Shown here one piece after another: positions 53,606-62,404 of a stretch of DNA of 64,000 bases. This DNA comes from Roseococcus sp. SDR (lineage in GTDB: Bacteria > Pseudomonadota > Alphaproteobacteria > Acetobacterales > Acetobacteraceae): positions 57,781 through 121,780 of the forward strand of contig NZ_JAHRCU010000016.1 of NCBI RefSeq assembly GCF_019083995.1. The letters are read 5' to 3'. The position numbers were made by a program, and so were the translations under genes. The notes beneath the pieces were generated by a model. The model did not search any database. It was given only the letters and a program-made list of their open reading frames with translations, and was not told where the DNA came from. Position 1 is the stretch's first letter. Every line of letters starts with the position of its first letter.

Positions 53606-56283
53606 TCAGCTTCGCCGCCCCCTGGCTGCTCCTGGCGCTGCCGGCCCTGCCGCTGCTCTGGTGGCTGCTGCGCGTGACGCCTCCGCAGCCACGCCGGATG
53701 GATTTCCCGGCGGCCATGCTGCTGCGCGATCTCCCGCTGGCCGAGGAAACCCCCGCCCGCACGCCCTGGTGGGTGCTGCTGATGCGCATCCTGGCCGCCG
53801 CCCTGCTCATCCTGGGCCTCGCACGCCCCGTCCTCGGGCCGGGCGGCGATGCCGGGGGCGCCGGCACGCTGCTGCTGGTGGTGGATGATGGCTGGGCCTC
53901 CGGCCCCGACTGGCCGCTGCGCATCGCCATCGCCCAGGCGGAATTGGACCGCGCCGGGCGCGAGGGAAGGCCCGCCGCGCTGCTGACCACCGCGCCCGGC
54001 GAAGGCGCAGCCCCACCCCGCGTCATCGGCCCCATGCCGGCCGGCGACCTCGCCCCACGTCTCGCCGCGCTCCGCCCGCGCGCCTGGCCGCCCGAGCGCG
54101 CGGCGGCGCTGGCCGCCCTCGAAGCCTGGACGCGCAATGAGCCAGGGCGCTTCTCTGCCCTCTATCTCTCGGACGGCCTCGCCCATCACGATGGCGTGGC
54201 AGCGGAGGCGCTGATGGCACGCCTCGGCCCCAACCTCACCCTCGCCCGCGCCGAGGAGCGGCCGGTGCGTCTGCTCACCCCGCCCCGCGCCGAGGGCGAC
54301 CGGCTGATCGCCACGCTGCGCCAATCCCCCGTGCTGCTCCCCGGCGAGGCGAATCTCATCGCGCGCGCCCAGGATGGCCGGGCCCTCGCCCGCGCCAGCT
54401 TCGCGCTCGGCGCTGGCGCCACCGAGGCCCAGGCCGTGCTGGAACTGCCCACCGAAATCCGCAACCGCGTCCATCGCCTCGACCTCGCCGAGGAGAACGG
54501 GCCTGGCGCCGTGGTCCTGCTGGATGAACGCTTTCGCCGCCGCCCCGTGGGCCTGCTGCCCGGCGCCGAGCAAGGGGCAGACGCGCCCCTGATCGGCGAC
54601 CTCTTCTACCTCGAGCGCGCGCTCAACCCCTTCGCCGAATTGCGCCGCGGCGATGTGGAGCGGCTGCTGGCGCGGCCCATCTCCGTTCTCATCCTGGCTG
54701 ACCGGCCCGTCGCGGATGGCCCGGAACTCGCCGCCCTCACCCGCTTCGTGCAGCAGGGCGGCCTGCTGATCCGCTTCGCGGGAGCGCGCCTCGCCGAGCG
54801 GCCGGACCCGCTGCTGCCCGTGCAGCTCCGCGCTGAGCGGCAATTGGGCGGCTCCCTCTCCTGGGAGCAGCCGCAGCGGCTCGCCCCCTTCCCCGAGGGC
54901 TCGCCCTTCGCCGGCCTCGCCGTGCCGGCCGAGGTCACCGTCGAGCGTCAGGTGCTGGCCGAACCCTCGCCGCGCCTGGCCGAGCGCGTCTGGGCGCGGC
55001 TGGCCGACGGAACGCCCCTGGTGACGGCCGAGACGCGCGGCGCCGGGCGCATCGTGCTGTTCCATGTGACGGCCACCGCCGAATGGTCTGACCTGCCGCT
55101 CTCCGGCCTCTTCGTGCAGATGCTGCGTCGCCTCGTGGCGCTCTCGGGCGGCGTGGCCGGCACCGAGGGCGAGGCGATGCTGGCGCCGCTGGAGGCGCTG
55201 GACGGCTTTGGCCGCGCCGTGCCGCCGCCGCCCGGCGCCCAGCCCTTGCCCGCCGCGGGCGAGGTCGTGATCTCCGCGCGCCACCCGCCCGGCTGGTACG
55301 GCACCGCGGGCGGCGAGGGCTATCGCCGCGCCGTCAACCTGGGCGAGACCCTGCCTGCGCCCACGTTGCACGCGCAGCCACCGGCCGGCACCACGCTCCG
55401 CACCATCGCCACCATCCCGGCCGAGCGCGACCTTGGCCCCTGGCTGCTGGCGGCTGCCCTGCTGATCCTCGCGGCGGACCTGCTCGTCTCGCTGCGGCTG
55501 CGCGGCCTGCTGCTGCCGGCCCGCGCGGCCGCGCTGGCGCTCCTGCTGGTGTCCACACCCGCCTTCGCGCAGGAGCAGGATGGGCAATCCGCGCTCGTCA
55601 CCCGCCTCGGCTATGTGCTGACCGGTGATGCCGCCCTGGACGAGACGGTGCGCCAAGGCTTGGTCGGCCTCTCCGACTTCGTGAATCGCCGCACCGCCGC
55701 GACGCTGGCCGAGCCCATGAGCGTGACGCCCGGCCGGGACGACCTGAGCTTCTACCCGCTGCTCTATTTCGCCGTCCGGCCCGACGCCCCCGCGCTCGAC
55801 CCCGCCGCGACGGCCGCGCTGAACGGCTTCATGCGCAATGGCGGGATCATCCTCTTCGACACGCGCGACGAGGGCTCGGGCGAGGGCTTCGCGCCCGGCG
55901 CGCGCCAGGCGCTGCGGCGCGTGACGCAGGGCCTCGCCATCCCGCCGCTCATGCCCGTGCCCGAGGAGCACGTCCTGCGCCGCGCCTTCTACCTGCTGGC
56001 CGAACTGCCGGGCCGCTTCGCCGGCGGCACCGTCTGGGTCAGCCGCGAGCAGGACCGCGCGAATGACAGCGTCTCGCCCGTCGTCATCGGCGGGCATGAT
56101 TGGGCGGGCGCCTGGGCGGTGGATGCGCGCGGGCAGAACCTGCATGCGGCGGTGCCGGGCGGCGCCCGCCAGCGCATCCTCGCCTATCGCTTCGGCGCCA
56201 ACCTCGTGATGTACGCGCTCACCGGCAACTACAAGGGCGACCAGGTGCATGTGCCGGCCATCCTGGAAAGGCTCGGAAACTGA
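53602..56283 (+). CDS. BatA N-terminal / DUF4159 membrane protein
   Basis: An 893-residue protein. The N-terminal BatA-like part has two membrane spans (WLLLALPALPLLWWLL and MRILAAALLILGLARPVL) and PRRMDFPAAMLLRDL. A VWA-like region follows (LLLVVDDGWASGPDW). A third span near residue 620 (LAAALLILAADLLV) and a signal-like VSTPAFAQ lead to the C-terminal DUF4159 domain (about residues 660-893: FVNRRTAATLAEPMSVTPGRDDLSFYPLLYF, GGIILFDTRDEG). The protein thus has a cytosolic VWA-like part and a periplasmic DUF4159. Its role is by operon: MoxR-dependent envelope complex. An 172-base spacer precedes the next gene. Confidence 0.88.
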   Translation: MISFAAPWLLLALPALPLLWWLLRVTPPQPRRMDFPAAMLLRDLPLAEETPARTPWWVLLMRILAAALLILGLARPVLGPGGDAGGAGTLLLVVDDGWASGPDWPLRIAIAQAELDRAGREGRPAALLTTAPGEGAAPPRVIGPMPAGDLAPRLAALRPRAWPPERAAALAALEAWTRNEPGRFSALYLSDGLAHHDGVAAEALMARLGPNLTLARAEERPVRLLTPPRAEGDRLIATLRQSPVLLPGEANLIARAQDGRALARASFALGAGATEAQAVLELPTEIRNRVHRLDLAEENGPGAVVLLDERFRRRPVGLLPGAEQGADAPLIGDLFYLERALNPFAELRRGDVERLLARPISVLILADRPVADGPELAALTRFVQQGGLLIRFAGARLAERPDPLLPVQLRAERQLGGSLSWEQPQRLAPFPEGSPFAGLAVPAEVTVERQVLAEPSPRLAERVWARLADGTPLVTAETRGAGRIVLFHVTATAEWSDLPLSGLFVQMLRRLVALSGGVAGTEGEAMLAPLEALDGFGRAVPPPPGAQPLPAAGEVVISARHPPGWYGTAGGEGYRRAVNLGETLPAPTLHAQPPAGTTLRTIATIPAERDLGPWLLAAALLILAADLLVSLRLRGLLLPARAAALALLLVSTPAFAQEQDGQSALVTRLGYVLTGDAALDETVRQGLVGLSDFVNRRTAATLAEPMSVTPGRDDLSFYPLLYFAVRPDAPALDPAATAALNGFMRNGGIILFDTRDEGSGEGFAPGARQALRRVTQGLAIPPLMPVPEEHVLRRAFYLLAELPGRFAGGTVWVSREQDRANDSVSPVVIGGHDWAGAWAVDARGQNLHAAVPGGARQRILAYRFGANLVMYALTGNYKGDQVHVPAILERLGN

Positions 56284-56455
56284 TGTTTTCCCCACAAAAT
56301 CGCTTCGCGCTTTTGCGGGGACCCCGGATGGGCGCTCCTTCTTGGGGGGCCATCGCGGGGCGCGCGGCGGAGCCGCACGCCGTCTCGGGGGGCGGAACCT
56401 TGCGAAGGCGTCCTGAGCTTGGCAGGCCTTCGCGCATGGCGAGGGGGGCTGCCGC
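56284..56455. other. intra-operon block with stem-loop and a 58-codon overlapping frame
   Basis: Between two genes of the MoxR operon lie 172 bases. A 14-bp imperfect stem-loop (56290-56320: CCCCACAAAATCGC, loop ttc, GCGCTTTTGCGGGG) comes first. An open frame starts at an ATG overlapping the DUF4159 stop (TGATG, 56283) and ends in a TGA at 56457-56459 that overlaps the next gene's TTG start, giving 58 codons (MFSPQNRFALLRGPRMGAPS..). The residues are low-complexity and look non-globular, so I treat it as doubtful coding. Some of its sequence resembles dispersed GC-rich intergenic elements of the group; this is from memory and unchecked. Confidence 0.4.
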
Positions 56456-58549
56456 TTGAACACCTCGCTCGCCTTCGACTTCGCACCCATCCTGCCGCTC
56501 TGGCTGCTGGGCGCCCTCGCCGCGCTCTGCCTGCTCGCGCTGCTGCCGGCGGCGCTGCGGCGCGCGCGGGGCGTGTGGTGGCGGGCGCTGGCCTTTGCCT
56601 TGATCCTCGGCGCGCTCGCCCAGCCGCGCCTCGTGGAGCAGACGCGCGAGACGCGGCCGGATATCGCGCTGCTGCTGGTGGACCGCAGCGACAGCACGCG
56701 CGCGGCCAGCACCCACGCCGCCGGCATCGAGGCTGCGCGCCGGCAGATCGAGGCGCGGATCGGCCGCATGCGCGATGTCGAACTGCGCGTGGTGGATATC
56801 CCCGAAGGCGGCAACCAGGGCACCCGCGCCTTCGCGGCGCTGGAACGCGCCCTGGCCGACATTCCGGCCGCGCGCCTCGCCGCCGTGCTGCTGCTCTCGG
56901 ACGGCCAGGTGCATGACGTGCCGGCCGATGGCGCCTGGGCGCCGGGCGAGGGCGTGCCGCTGCACCTGCTGATGCCCGGCCGCGCGGGCGAGACGGATCG
57001 CCGCATCCGCCTCATCGAGGCGCCGGGCTTCGGCATCGTCGGCCGTCATGTCGAGCTGCGCCTCATCATCGAGGACCTGGGTGTGCGCGGCGGCGGCGAG
57101 GGCACGGCGCAACTCACGCTGCGCCGCGACGGCGCCGCCCCGATCACCGAAGCCGTGCCCATCGGGCGCGAGCACCGCATCACGCTCCCGATCGAACGCG
57201 CCGGCCCCTCCGTCATCGACCTCGTGGCCGAGACGCGGCCGGGCGAAGTCAGCGACGCGAACAACCGCGTCGTCGTCACGCTGAACGGCGTGCGGGACCG
57301 GCTGCGCGTGCTGCTCGTCTCGGGCGAACCGCATGCGGGTGAGCGCACCTGGCGGCGCCTGCTCAAGGCCGATCCGGGCGTGGACCTGGTGCATTTCACC
57401 ATCCTCCGCCCGCCCGAGAAGGACGACCTGACGCCGTTGAACGAGCTGGCGCTGATCGCCTTCCCGGTGCGCGAACTCTTCCAGGTGAAGCTGCGCGAAT
57501 TCGACCTCGTGATCTTCGACCGCTTCGCCAATCGGGGCATCCTGCCGCCGACCTACATGCGCAACATCGCGGAATATGTGCGTGCCGGCGGCGCGCTGCT
57601 GCTCTCCGTCGGACCGGAATTCGTGGGGCCCACGAGCCTGGCCGCCACACCACTCGGTGCCGTGCTGCCGGCCCGCCCGCTCAACCCGCAGCAGGCGATC
57701 ATCGAGCAGGCCTATCGCCCCCGCATCAGCGGCGCGGGCGCGCGCCACCCCGTCACCGAGGGCATGCCCGGCGGCAACACCGAGACGACGGAGCCCAGCT
57801 GGGGCCGCTGGTACCGCACGATCCGGACGGAGCCGCGCGCGGGCGCCACGCTGATGGAAGGAGCAACGGGCGCGCCGCTCCTCATCCTCGACCGCGTGGG
57901 CCAGGGGCGCGTCGCGCTGATGCTGTCGGACCACATCTGGCTCTGGTCCCGCGGGCATGATGGCGGCGGGCCGCAGCAGGAGCTGCTCCGCCGCACCGCA
58001 CATTGGCTCATGCGCGAACCCGAGCTGGAGGAAGAGGACCTGACCGCGCGGATCGAGGCGGGCCGCCTGCAGATCGCACGCCGCAGCCTGGACGCCGGCG
58101 CCCCACCCGAAGTCACGATCACCGCGCCTGACGGGACCACCAGCCGCGCGCCGCTCACCGCTGGCACCGGCGGTCGCGCCACCGCCGAGGCAGCGGCCGC
58201 AGCGCCCGGGCTCTGGCAGGTGAGCGACGGCCGCCGCCAGGCCTTCGCAGCCGCCATGCCGGCCAATCCACCGGAGTTCAACGATCTTCGATCGGATCCC
58301 GCGCGGCTCCAGGCGCTGGTGAACGCGACGGGAGGCGCGGCCCGCTGGGTGGGCGAAGGTGCGAGCGTGCCGGAAGTCCGTGCCGTGGCGGCCGGGCGGG
58401 ATGCGCAGGGCTCTGGCTGGATCGGGCTGCGCAAGCGCGAGGATCACACCGTGACCGGAATCGCCGCCCTGCCCTTGCTGCCGCCCTGGCTGATGCTGCC
58501 CCTGCTGCTGGGGGTGGCCCTTCTCGCCTGGCGGCGCGAGGCGCGCTGA
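56456..58549 (+). CDS. membrane protein with class I glutamine-amidotransferase-like domain
   Basis: A 697-residue protein. Two N-terminal spans (LPLWLLGALAALCLLALLPAAL and WWRALAFALILGALAQPRLV), a VWA-like region (DIALLLVDRSDSTRAAS, with a D-x-S-x-S motif; LLLSDGQVHD), a central sandwich domain, then a GATase1-like domain (LRVLLVSGEPHAGERTWRRLL, LREFDLVIFDRF, YVRAGGALLLSVGPEF). No catalytic Cys is seen in the expected place. A C-terminal span (LPPWLMLPLLLGVALLAW) ends it. The start is TTG at 56456, supported by GAGGGGGG 7 bases upstream. It is the last gene of the MoxR operon; a hairpin follows. Confidence 0.85.
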   Translation: MNTSLAFDFAPILPLWLLGALAALCLLALLPAALRRARGVWWRALAFALILGALAQPRLVEQTRETRPDIALLLVDRSDSTRAASTHAAGIEAARRQIEARIGRMRDVELRVVDIPEGGNQGTRAFAALERALADIPAARLAAVLLLSDGQVHDVPADGAWAPGEGVPLHLLMPGRAGETDRRIRLIEAPGFGIVGRHVELRLIIEDLGVRGGGEGTAQLTLRRDGAAPITEAVPIGREHRITLPIERAGPSVIDLVAETRPGEVSDANNRVVVTLNGVRDRLRVLLVSGEPHAGERTWRRLLKADPGVDLVHFTILRPPEKDDLTPLNELALIAFPVRELFQVKLREFDLVIFDRFANRGILPPTYMRNIAEYVRAGGALLLSVGPEFVGPTSLAATPLGAVLPARPLNPQQAIIEQAYRPRISGAGARHPVTEGMPGGNTETTEPSWGRWYRTIRTEPRAGATLMEGATGAPLLILDRVGQGRVALMLSDHIWLWSRGHDGGGPQQELLRRTAHWLMREPELEEEDLTARIEAGRLQIARRSLDAGAPPEVTITAPDGTTSRAPLTAGTGGRATAEAAAAAPGLWQVSDGRRQAFAAAMPANPPEFNDLRSDPARLQALVNATGGAARWVGEGASVPEVRAVAAGRDAQGSGWIGLRKREDHTVTGIAALPLLPPWLMLPLLLGVALLAWRREAR

Positions 58550-58551
58550 AC

Positions 58552-58587
58552 CTTGCCCGCCCTTCACGAGGCGGCAAGCTTCATCTT
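58552..58587 (+). terminator. candidate terminator after the MoxR operon
   Basis: CTTGCCCGCC (58552-58561) pairs with GGCGGCAAG (58570-58578) around cttcacga, with one bulged C, 3 bases after the operon's last stop. A weakly T-rich cttcatctt follows. Confidence 0.45.
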
Positions 58588-58594
58588 GCAAGAT
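58583..58594. promoter_or_regulatory. 12-base perfect palindrome ATCTTGCAAGAT
   Basis: A self-complementary 12-mer in the 118-base gap before the exported small-protein gene, about 75 bases from its ATG. It could be an operator for that gene. No known consensus is matched. Confidence 0.35.
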
Positions 58595-58667
58595 TGCGCG
58601 CGGCGATGGAGGCTCAGCCAGCAAGCGTCAGCGCCTGCCCGCCAACAACCCTGAGGGAGCCCCTTCC

Positions 58668-59138
58668 ATGTTTCCACGCGCCCTGGCCGTCGCGGCCGCA
58701 GCCCTCGCCATGACGGCGGGCAGCGTCGTCGCGCAGGATTTCAACCGCCGCCCGTCCTTCGGCACGCTGAACCTGAACTTCAACTTCGCGCCCGACCCCA
58801 CGGTCGTGAACATCACCGCCGGCGGCACGATCCCGGCCGAGCGCATCGGTGGTCCGGGCTGTGTCGGCTCCATCGCGACACCGCCCGATGTCCGGCTGAA
58901 CTACCGGGCCGGCGGTGGCTTGCCGCTCTTCATCTCGGCCACGTCGCGCAGCGATGTCACGCTCGTGATCAACCTCCCGGATGGGAAGTGGATCTGCAAT
59001 GACGACTTCCGCGGCACCGATCCGGGAATCGTCTTCAACCGCCCGCAATCCGGCCAGTATGACATCTGGATCGGCCATTACGGCCGCGGCGCGGGCGTGC
59101 CGGCGCAGCTCCTGATTTCGGAAATCGCCCCGCGCTAG
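58668..59138 (+). CDS. exported small protein, unknown function
   Basis: A 156-residue protein with a clear signal peptide (MFPRALAVAAAALAMTAGSVVAQ) and a mature part of beta-rich look: FGTLNLNFNFAPDPTVVNITAGG, a Cys pair (GPGCVGS and WICNDD) likely to form a disulfide, and GIVFNRPQSGQYDIWIGHYG, which recalls pre-peptidase C-terminal (PPC)-like domains. I do not recognise a named family. AGGGAG precedes the ATG. It is followed 90 bases later by an FKBP gene; the gap has a GGGGGCC/GGCCCCC inverted repeat. Confidence 0.8.
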   Translation: MFPRALAVAAAALAMTAGSVVAQDFNRRPSFGTLNLNFNFAPDPTVVNITAGGTIPAERIGGPGCVGSIATPPDVRLNYRAGGGLPLFISATSRSDVTLVINLPDGKWICNDDFRGTDPGIVFNRPQSGQYDIWIGHYGRGAGVPAQLLISEIAPR

Positions 59139-59228
59139 AATGGCGCCAAGCCAAGGGGGCTGATACAGCCCGGGGCCGGGGGCCCGCTCAGCGTTGAAGC
59201 TGGCCCCCGCCCCATCTGGAGAATCCTC

Positions 59229-59573
59229 ATGACCGACTTCTTCACCGACGTGACGCTGGGCACGGGCCCCGAGGCCACCGCTGGGCGTCCCGTGGCGGTG
59301 CATTACACCGGCTGGCTCTATGACGCCGCCGCGCCCGAGAACAAGGGCCGCAAGTTCGACAGCTCGCGCGACCGCGGCGATGCGTTCCGCTTTCCGCTTG
59401 GCGCCGGCCATGTGATCCAGGGCTGGGATCTGGGCGTCGTCGGCATGAAGGTGGGCGGCCACCGCCGCTTGGTCCTCCCGCCCGAGCTCGGCTACGGCGC
59501 GCGCGGCGCGGGCGGCGTGATCCCGCCCAACGCCACGCTCGTCTTCGACGTGGAACTGCTCGAAGTCGGCTGA
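59229..59573 (+). CDS. FKBP-type peptidyl-prolyl cis-trans isomerase
   Basis: A 114-residue single-domain FKBP. VAVHYTGWLYDAAAPENKGRKFDSSRDRGDAFRFPLGAGHVIQGWDLGVVGMKVGGHRRLVLPPELGYGARGAGGVIPPNATLVFDVELLEV contains the full set of FK506-site residues (Tyr, Phe, Asp, Val-Ile, Trp, Tyr, Phe), quoted here in pieces: VHYTGWLYD, VIQGWDLGV, LPPELGYGA. There is no signal peptide, so it is cytosolic. It catalyses prolyl isomerisation in folding. It is followed 9 bases later by the next gene. Confidence 0.96.
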   Translation: MTDFFTDVTLGTGPEATAGRPVAVHYTGWLYDAAAPENKGRKFDSSRDRGDAFRFPLGAGHVIQGWDLGVVGMKVGGHRRLVLPPELGYGARGAGGVIPPNATLVFDVELLEVG

Positions 59574-59582
59574 ACCCCGTCC

Positions 59583-60278
59583 ATGCGCCGCGAGATGCAA
59601 CAGCTCGCGGCGCTTGTGGAGGCCGCCGCCGCCGGCGAAGCCTGGTCGGCGGAGCCGCCCGTGGCCTTTCCGGAGGACAGCGTGGTGACCGCGCGCCTCC
59701 TCGCACCCTCCCGCGATCCCCTGCCGCCCCTTCTCCTCCTCCTTGTCGGAGGGGTGGGCTTCATCCTGGGCGGCTGGCCGGTGATGCTGATGCTGCCGGC
59801 CATGGGCGCGCTGCTCCTGGGCCGAGGCCTCCGCGACGCCACCTGGCCCTGGCTGCAACGTCGCGCGGCCCGGGAACTCGCCGCCGCCCTGCCGCGGTTC
59901 CTGCAGGCCCGGCTTCAGCTCTTCGACGGCACGGCGGTGCGGCGGGGCGGGCGCATCATGGCGAGCGGAATTGCGATGATCCCGTCGGCGGATGGGGCGC
60001 GGGTTCTTGTCCTCGTTCAGGAGGGAGTCGCGGCGCGGGTGCCCTGGCCGCGGCTGCTCGGTTGGGCCTGGAAGCTTGGCGCGGAGGAAGGCTCGGGCGG
60101 CGCCGAACCACCGGTTCCCGCGGCCGAAGGGCTCTGGCTGCACATCGCGCATGATGACGCGTCGCTCTGGCATGTGGCGCTGACCGATCCCGCGATCCTC
60201 CAGGCCTGGGCCGCGCGGCTTGACGCAACGCCCGCCAAGCTGTCGGCTTCCGCCCCGACGAGGGAGAGAACGCCATGA
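59583..60278 (+). CDS. hypothetical membrane-anchored protein
   Basis: A 231-residue protein that I do not recognise. An N-terminal soluble 45 residues, a double hydrophobic hairpin at about residues 48-82 (PLLLLLVGGVGFILGG and VMLMLPAMGALLLG), then a soluble C-terminal domain with beta strands (GIAMIPSADGARVLVLVQEGV, WLHIAHDDASLWHVALTDP). Its stop overlaps the start of the flavin monooxygenase (ATGA), suggesting translational coupling and a shared operon with FKBP. Confidence 0.75.
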   Translation: MRREMQQLAALVEAAAAGEAWSAEPPVAFPEDSVVTARLLAPSRDPLPPLLLLLVGGVGFILGGWPVMLMLPAMGALLLGRGLRDATWPWLQRRAARELAAALPRFLQARLQLFDGTAVRRGGRIMASGIAMIPSADGARVLVLVQEGVAARVPWPRLLGWAWKLGAEEGSGGAEPPVPAAEGLWLHIAHDDASLWHVALTDPAILQAWAARLDATPAKLSASAPTRERTP

Positions 60279-61987
60279 ACGCCATGGACCACAGCGCCGC
60301 CGCCACCGCCTGGCTGGGTGCCTTCGAGGCGGCGCTCGCCGCGGGCGATCTCGGCGCCGTCTTCCAACCCGATGGCCATTGGCGGGACCTGCTGGCCTTC
60401 GGCTGGGATATCCGCACCGTCTCAGGCGCCTCTGCCATCGCCCAGGCTCTCCAGGGCGCGCGGGCGGAAAACTTCCGCCTCGACCCGGCCCGCTCGCCCC
60501 CGCGCCGCGTGCAGCGGGCCGGCGTGGAGTGCCTGGAGGTGATCTTCGCCTTCGATGCGGAGCACGGCGCGGCCTCCGGCGTCGCGCGGCTGGTAGAGGG
60601 CCGGGCCTGGACGCTGCTCACCGCGCTGGAGGAGATGGCCGGGCAAGGCCAGGTCGAGCTGCCCGACTACAGCCGCGAATTCGGCGGCGAGAATTGGCTC
60701 GACAAGCGCAACCGCGCCCGCGCCTATGCCGATCACGATCCCGCCGTGCTGGTGGTGGGCGGCGGCCAGGCGGGCCTCTCCATCGCCGCCCGCCTCGGCC
60801 AGATGGGCGTGGACACGCTGATCGTGGATCGCGCCGCGCGCGTGGGCGACAATTGGCGCAAGCGCTACCACGCGCTGACGCTGCACAACGAGACCTCGGT
60901 CAATCACCTGCCCTACCTGCCCTTCCCGGACACCTGGCCGGTCTTCATCCCGAAGGACAAGCTCGCCAACTGGTTCGAGTTCTATGTCGAGGCGATGGAG
61001 CTGAACTTCTGGACCGGCACGGAGCTGGTCTCGGGCCAGCGCATGGGCGACGCCTGGGAGGTGACCCTGAAGCGCGCCGATGGTTCGACGCGCGTGATGC
61101 GCCCGCGGCACATCGTCTTCGCCACCGGCGTCAGCAGCATCCCGATCCGCCCGCGGCTGCCGGGCCTCGAGGATTTCGCCGGCACCATCATGCATTCGGG
61201 CGAGTATGTCGCGGGCCACGCCTGGAAGGGCCGGCCCGCGCTGGTGCTGGGCACCGGCAATTCCGGGCATGACGTGGCGCAGGACCTGCACGCTAGCGGC
61301 GCGCAGGTCAGCATGATCCAGCGCAGCCCGACCTATATCGTGAGCCTCGCCGAAGCGCAGCGCGTCTATTCCATCTACACGGAAGGCCTGCCGATCCGCG
61401 ATTGCGACCTGCTCGCCACCGCCATGCCCTATCCGGTGCTCTGCGAGGCCTATCGCCGCGCCACGACGCATTCGCGCAAGCTTGACCAGCCCCTACTGGA
61501 TTCCTTGGCCGCCGTGGGGTTCCGGCTCGACAATGGCGAAGACTCGATGGGCTTCCAGATGAAGTATCTGGAGCGCGGCGGCGGCTATTACTTCAACGTC
61601 GGCTGCTCGGACCTCATCGCGCAGCGCGAGATCGGCCTGCTGCAATACGCCGATGTGGACCGCTTCGTGGCGGATGGCCTGCGCATGAAGGATGGAAGCG
61701 TCGTACCGGCCGAACTCCTCGTGCTCGCCACCGGCTACAAGAACCAGCAGGAGACGGTGCGCGCCTATCTGGGCGATGCGGTGGCCGAGAGCATCGGCCC
61801 CGTCTGGGGCTTCGATGCGGGCGGCGAGCTGCGCAACATGTGGCGTCCCACGGCGCAGGAAGGGCTGTGGTTCACGGCCGGCAGCCTGGCGCAATGCCGG
61901 ATCTACTCGAAATTCCTCGCCATGCAGATCAAGTTCCTGGAGGGGGCGCGCGAGGCCGGGCTCGTCACCAGTCGCGGCGCAGGCTGA
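60275..61987 (+). CDS. flavin-containing monooxygenase with N-terminal SnoaL-like domain
   Basis: A 570-residue protein. Residues 1-130 resemble a SnoaL/NTF2-like fold (AWLGAFEAALAAGDLGAVFQPDGHW). The FAD Rossmann motif VVGGGQAGLSIAARLGQMGV starts near residue 160, and FVIPK-type FMO residues (WPVFIPKDKLANWFEFY) and the NADPH motif LVLGTGNSGHDVAQDL near residue 327 follow. LVLATGYKNQQETV is the ATG end motif. Family members oxygenate N, S or carbonyl groups; plant YUCCA relatives make auxin. Substrate here is open. It ends 23 bases into the convergent 88-residue gene. Confidence 0.92.
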   Translation: MNAMDHSAAATAWLGAFEAALAAGDLGAVFQPDGHWRDLLAFGWDIRTVSGASAIAQALQGARAENFRLDPARSPPRRVQRAGVECLEVIFAFDAEHGAASGVARLVEGRAWTLLTALEEMAGQGQVELPDYSREFGGENWLDKRNRARAYADHDPAVLVVGGGQAGLSIAARLGQMGVDTLIVDRAARVGDNWRKRYHALTLHNETSVNHLPYLPFPDTWPVFIPKDKLANWFEFYVEAMELNFWTGTELVSGQRMGDAWEVTLKRADGSTRVMRPRHIVFATGVSSIPIRPRLPGLEDFAGTIMHSGEYVAGHAWKGRPALVLGTGNSGHDVAQDLHASGAQVSMIQRSPTYIVSLAEAQRVYSIYTEGLPIRDCDLLATAMPYPVLCEAYRRATTHSRKLDQPLLDSLAAVGFRLDNGEDSMGFQMKYLERGGGYYFNVGCSDLIAQREIGLLQYADVDRFVADGLRMKDGSVVPAELLVLATGYKNQQETVRAYLGDAVAESIGPVWGFDAGGELRNMWRPTAQEGLWFTAGSLAQCRIYSKFLAMQIKFLEGAREAGLVTSRGAG

Positions 61988-62231
61988 GCACGATCTCGTT
62001 CGTGTTCTCGACGAGGCTGTGGGTCACGCGCTCCACCACATAGGTGCCGTTGTGCTGCGGGTCGATCGTGCGGGAATTGGCGATCGACATGCTCTTGTGG
62101 TCGAGGATCTGCACATGCTCGCCCACGCGCGGGATCGTGAGGAACTGCAGCTGCCCCTCCGAGAACTTCCCCCCGCCTTCCATGCGGGTCGCGTAGTTAT
62201 GGCCCGAAAAGCGATACAGCACCTTGAACAC
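61965..62231 (-). CDS. 88-residue protein of unknown function
   Basis: A compact soluble protein that I do not recognise: FKVLYRFSGHNYATRMEGGGKFSEGQLQFL, RVGEHVQILDHKSMSIANSRTIDPQHNGTYVVERVTHSL and EIVLSLRRDW. The predicted pattern is all-beta. The start is GTG at 62231, decided by AGGAGG 7 bases upstream; the nearby ATG is out of frame. Codon use matches neighbours. It overlaps the 3' end of the convergent monooxygenase by 23 bases. Confidence 0.72.
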   Translation of the reverse strand: MFKVLYRFSGHNYATRMEGGGKFSEGQLQFLTIPRVGEHVQILDHKSMSIANSRTIDPQHNGTYVVERVTHSLVENTNEIVLSLRRDW

Positions 62232-62404
62232 GGCTCATCCTCCTGAGGGGGCCTTCGGGGGAAGCCACCCCATGCCTGACGCGGATTCGCGCCACCTCCT
62301 GGCGCGGCGACGAGATGGGCCCGATTCCCGCTCCGCGCAAGCGGCTTCCCAGCGGCCGCGCCGGGGGCCAGATTGCGCGGGACTGCCAGTTTCGGAGGCT
62401 TTGC

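Noticed and set aside
53551..57036. Minus-strand open frame of 1161 codons opposite the DUF4159 gene
   Set aside because: Same cause: antisense of high-GC coding sequence; no ribosome site, no recognisable domain.
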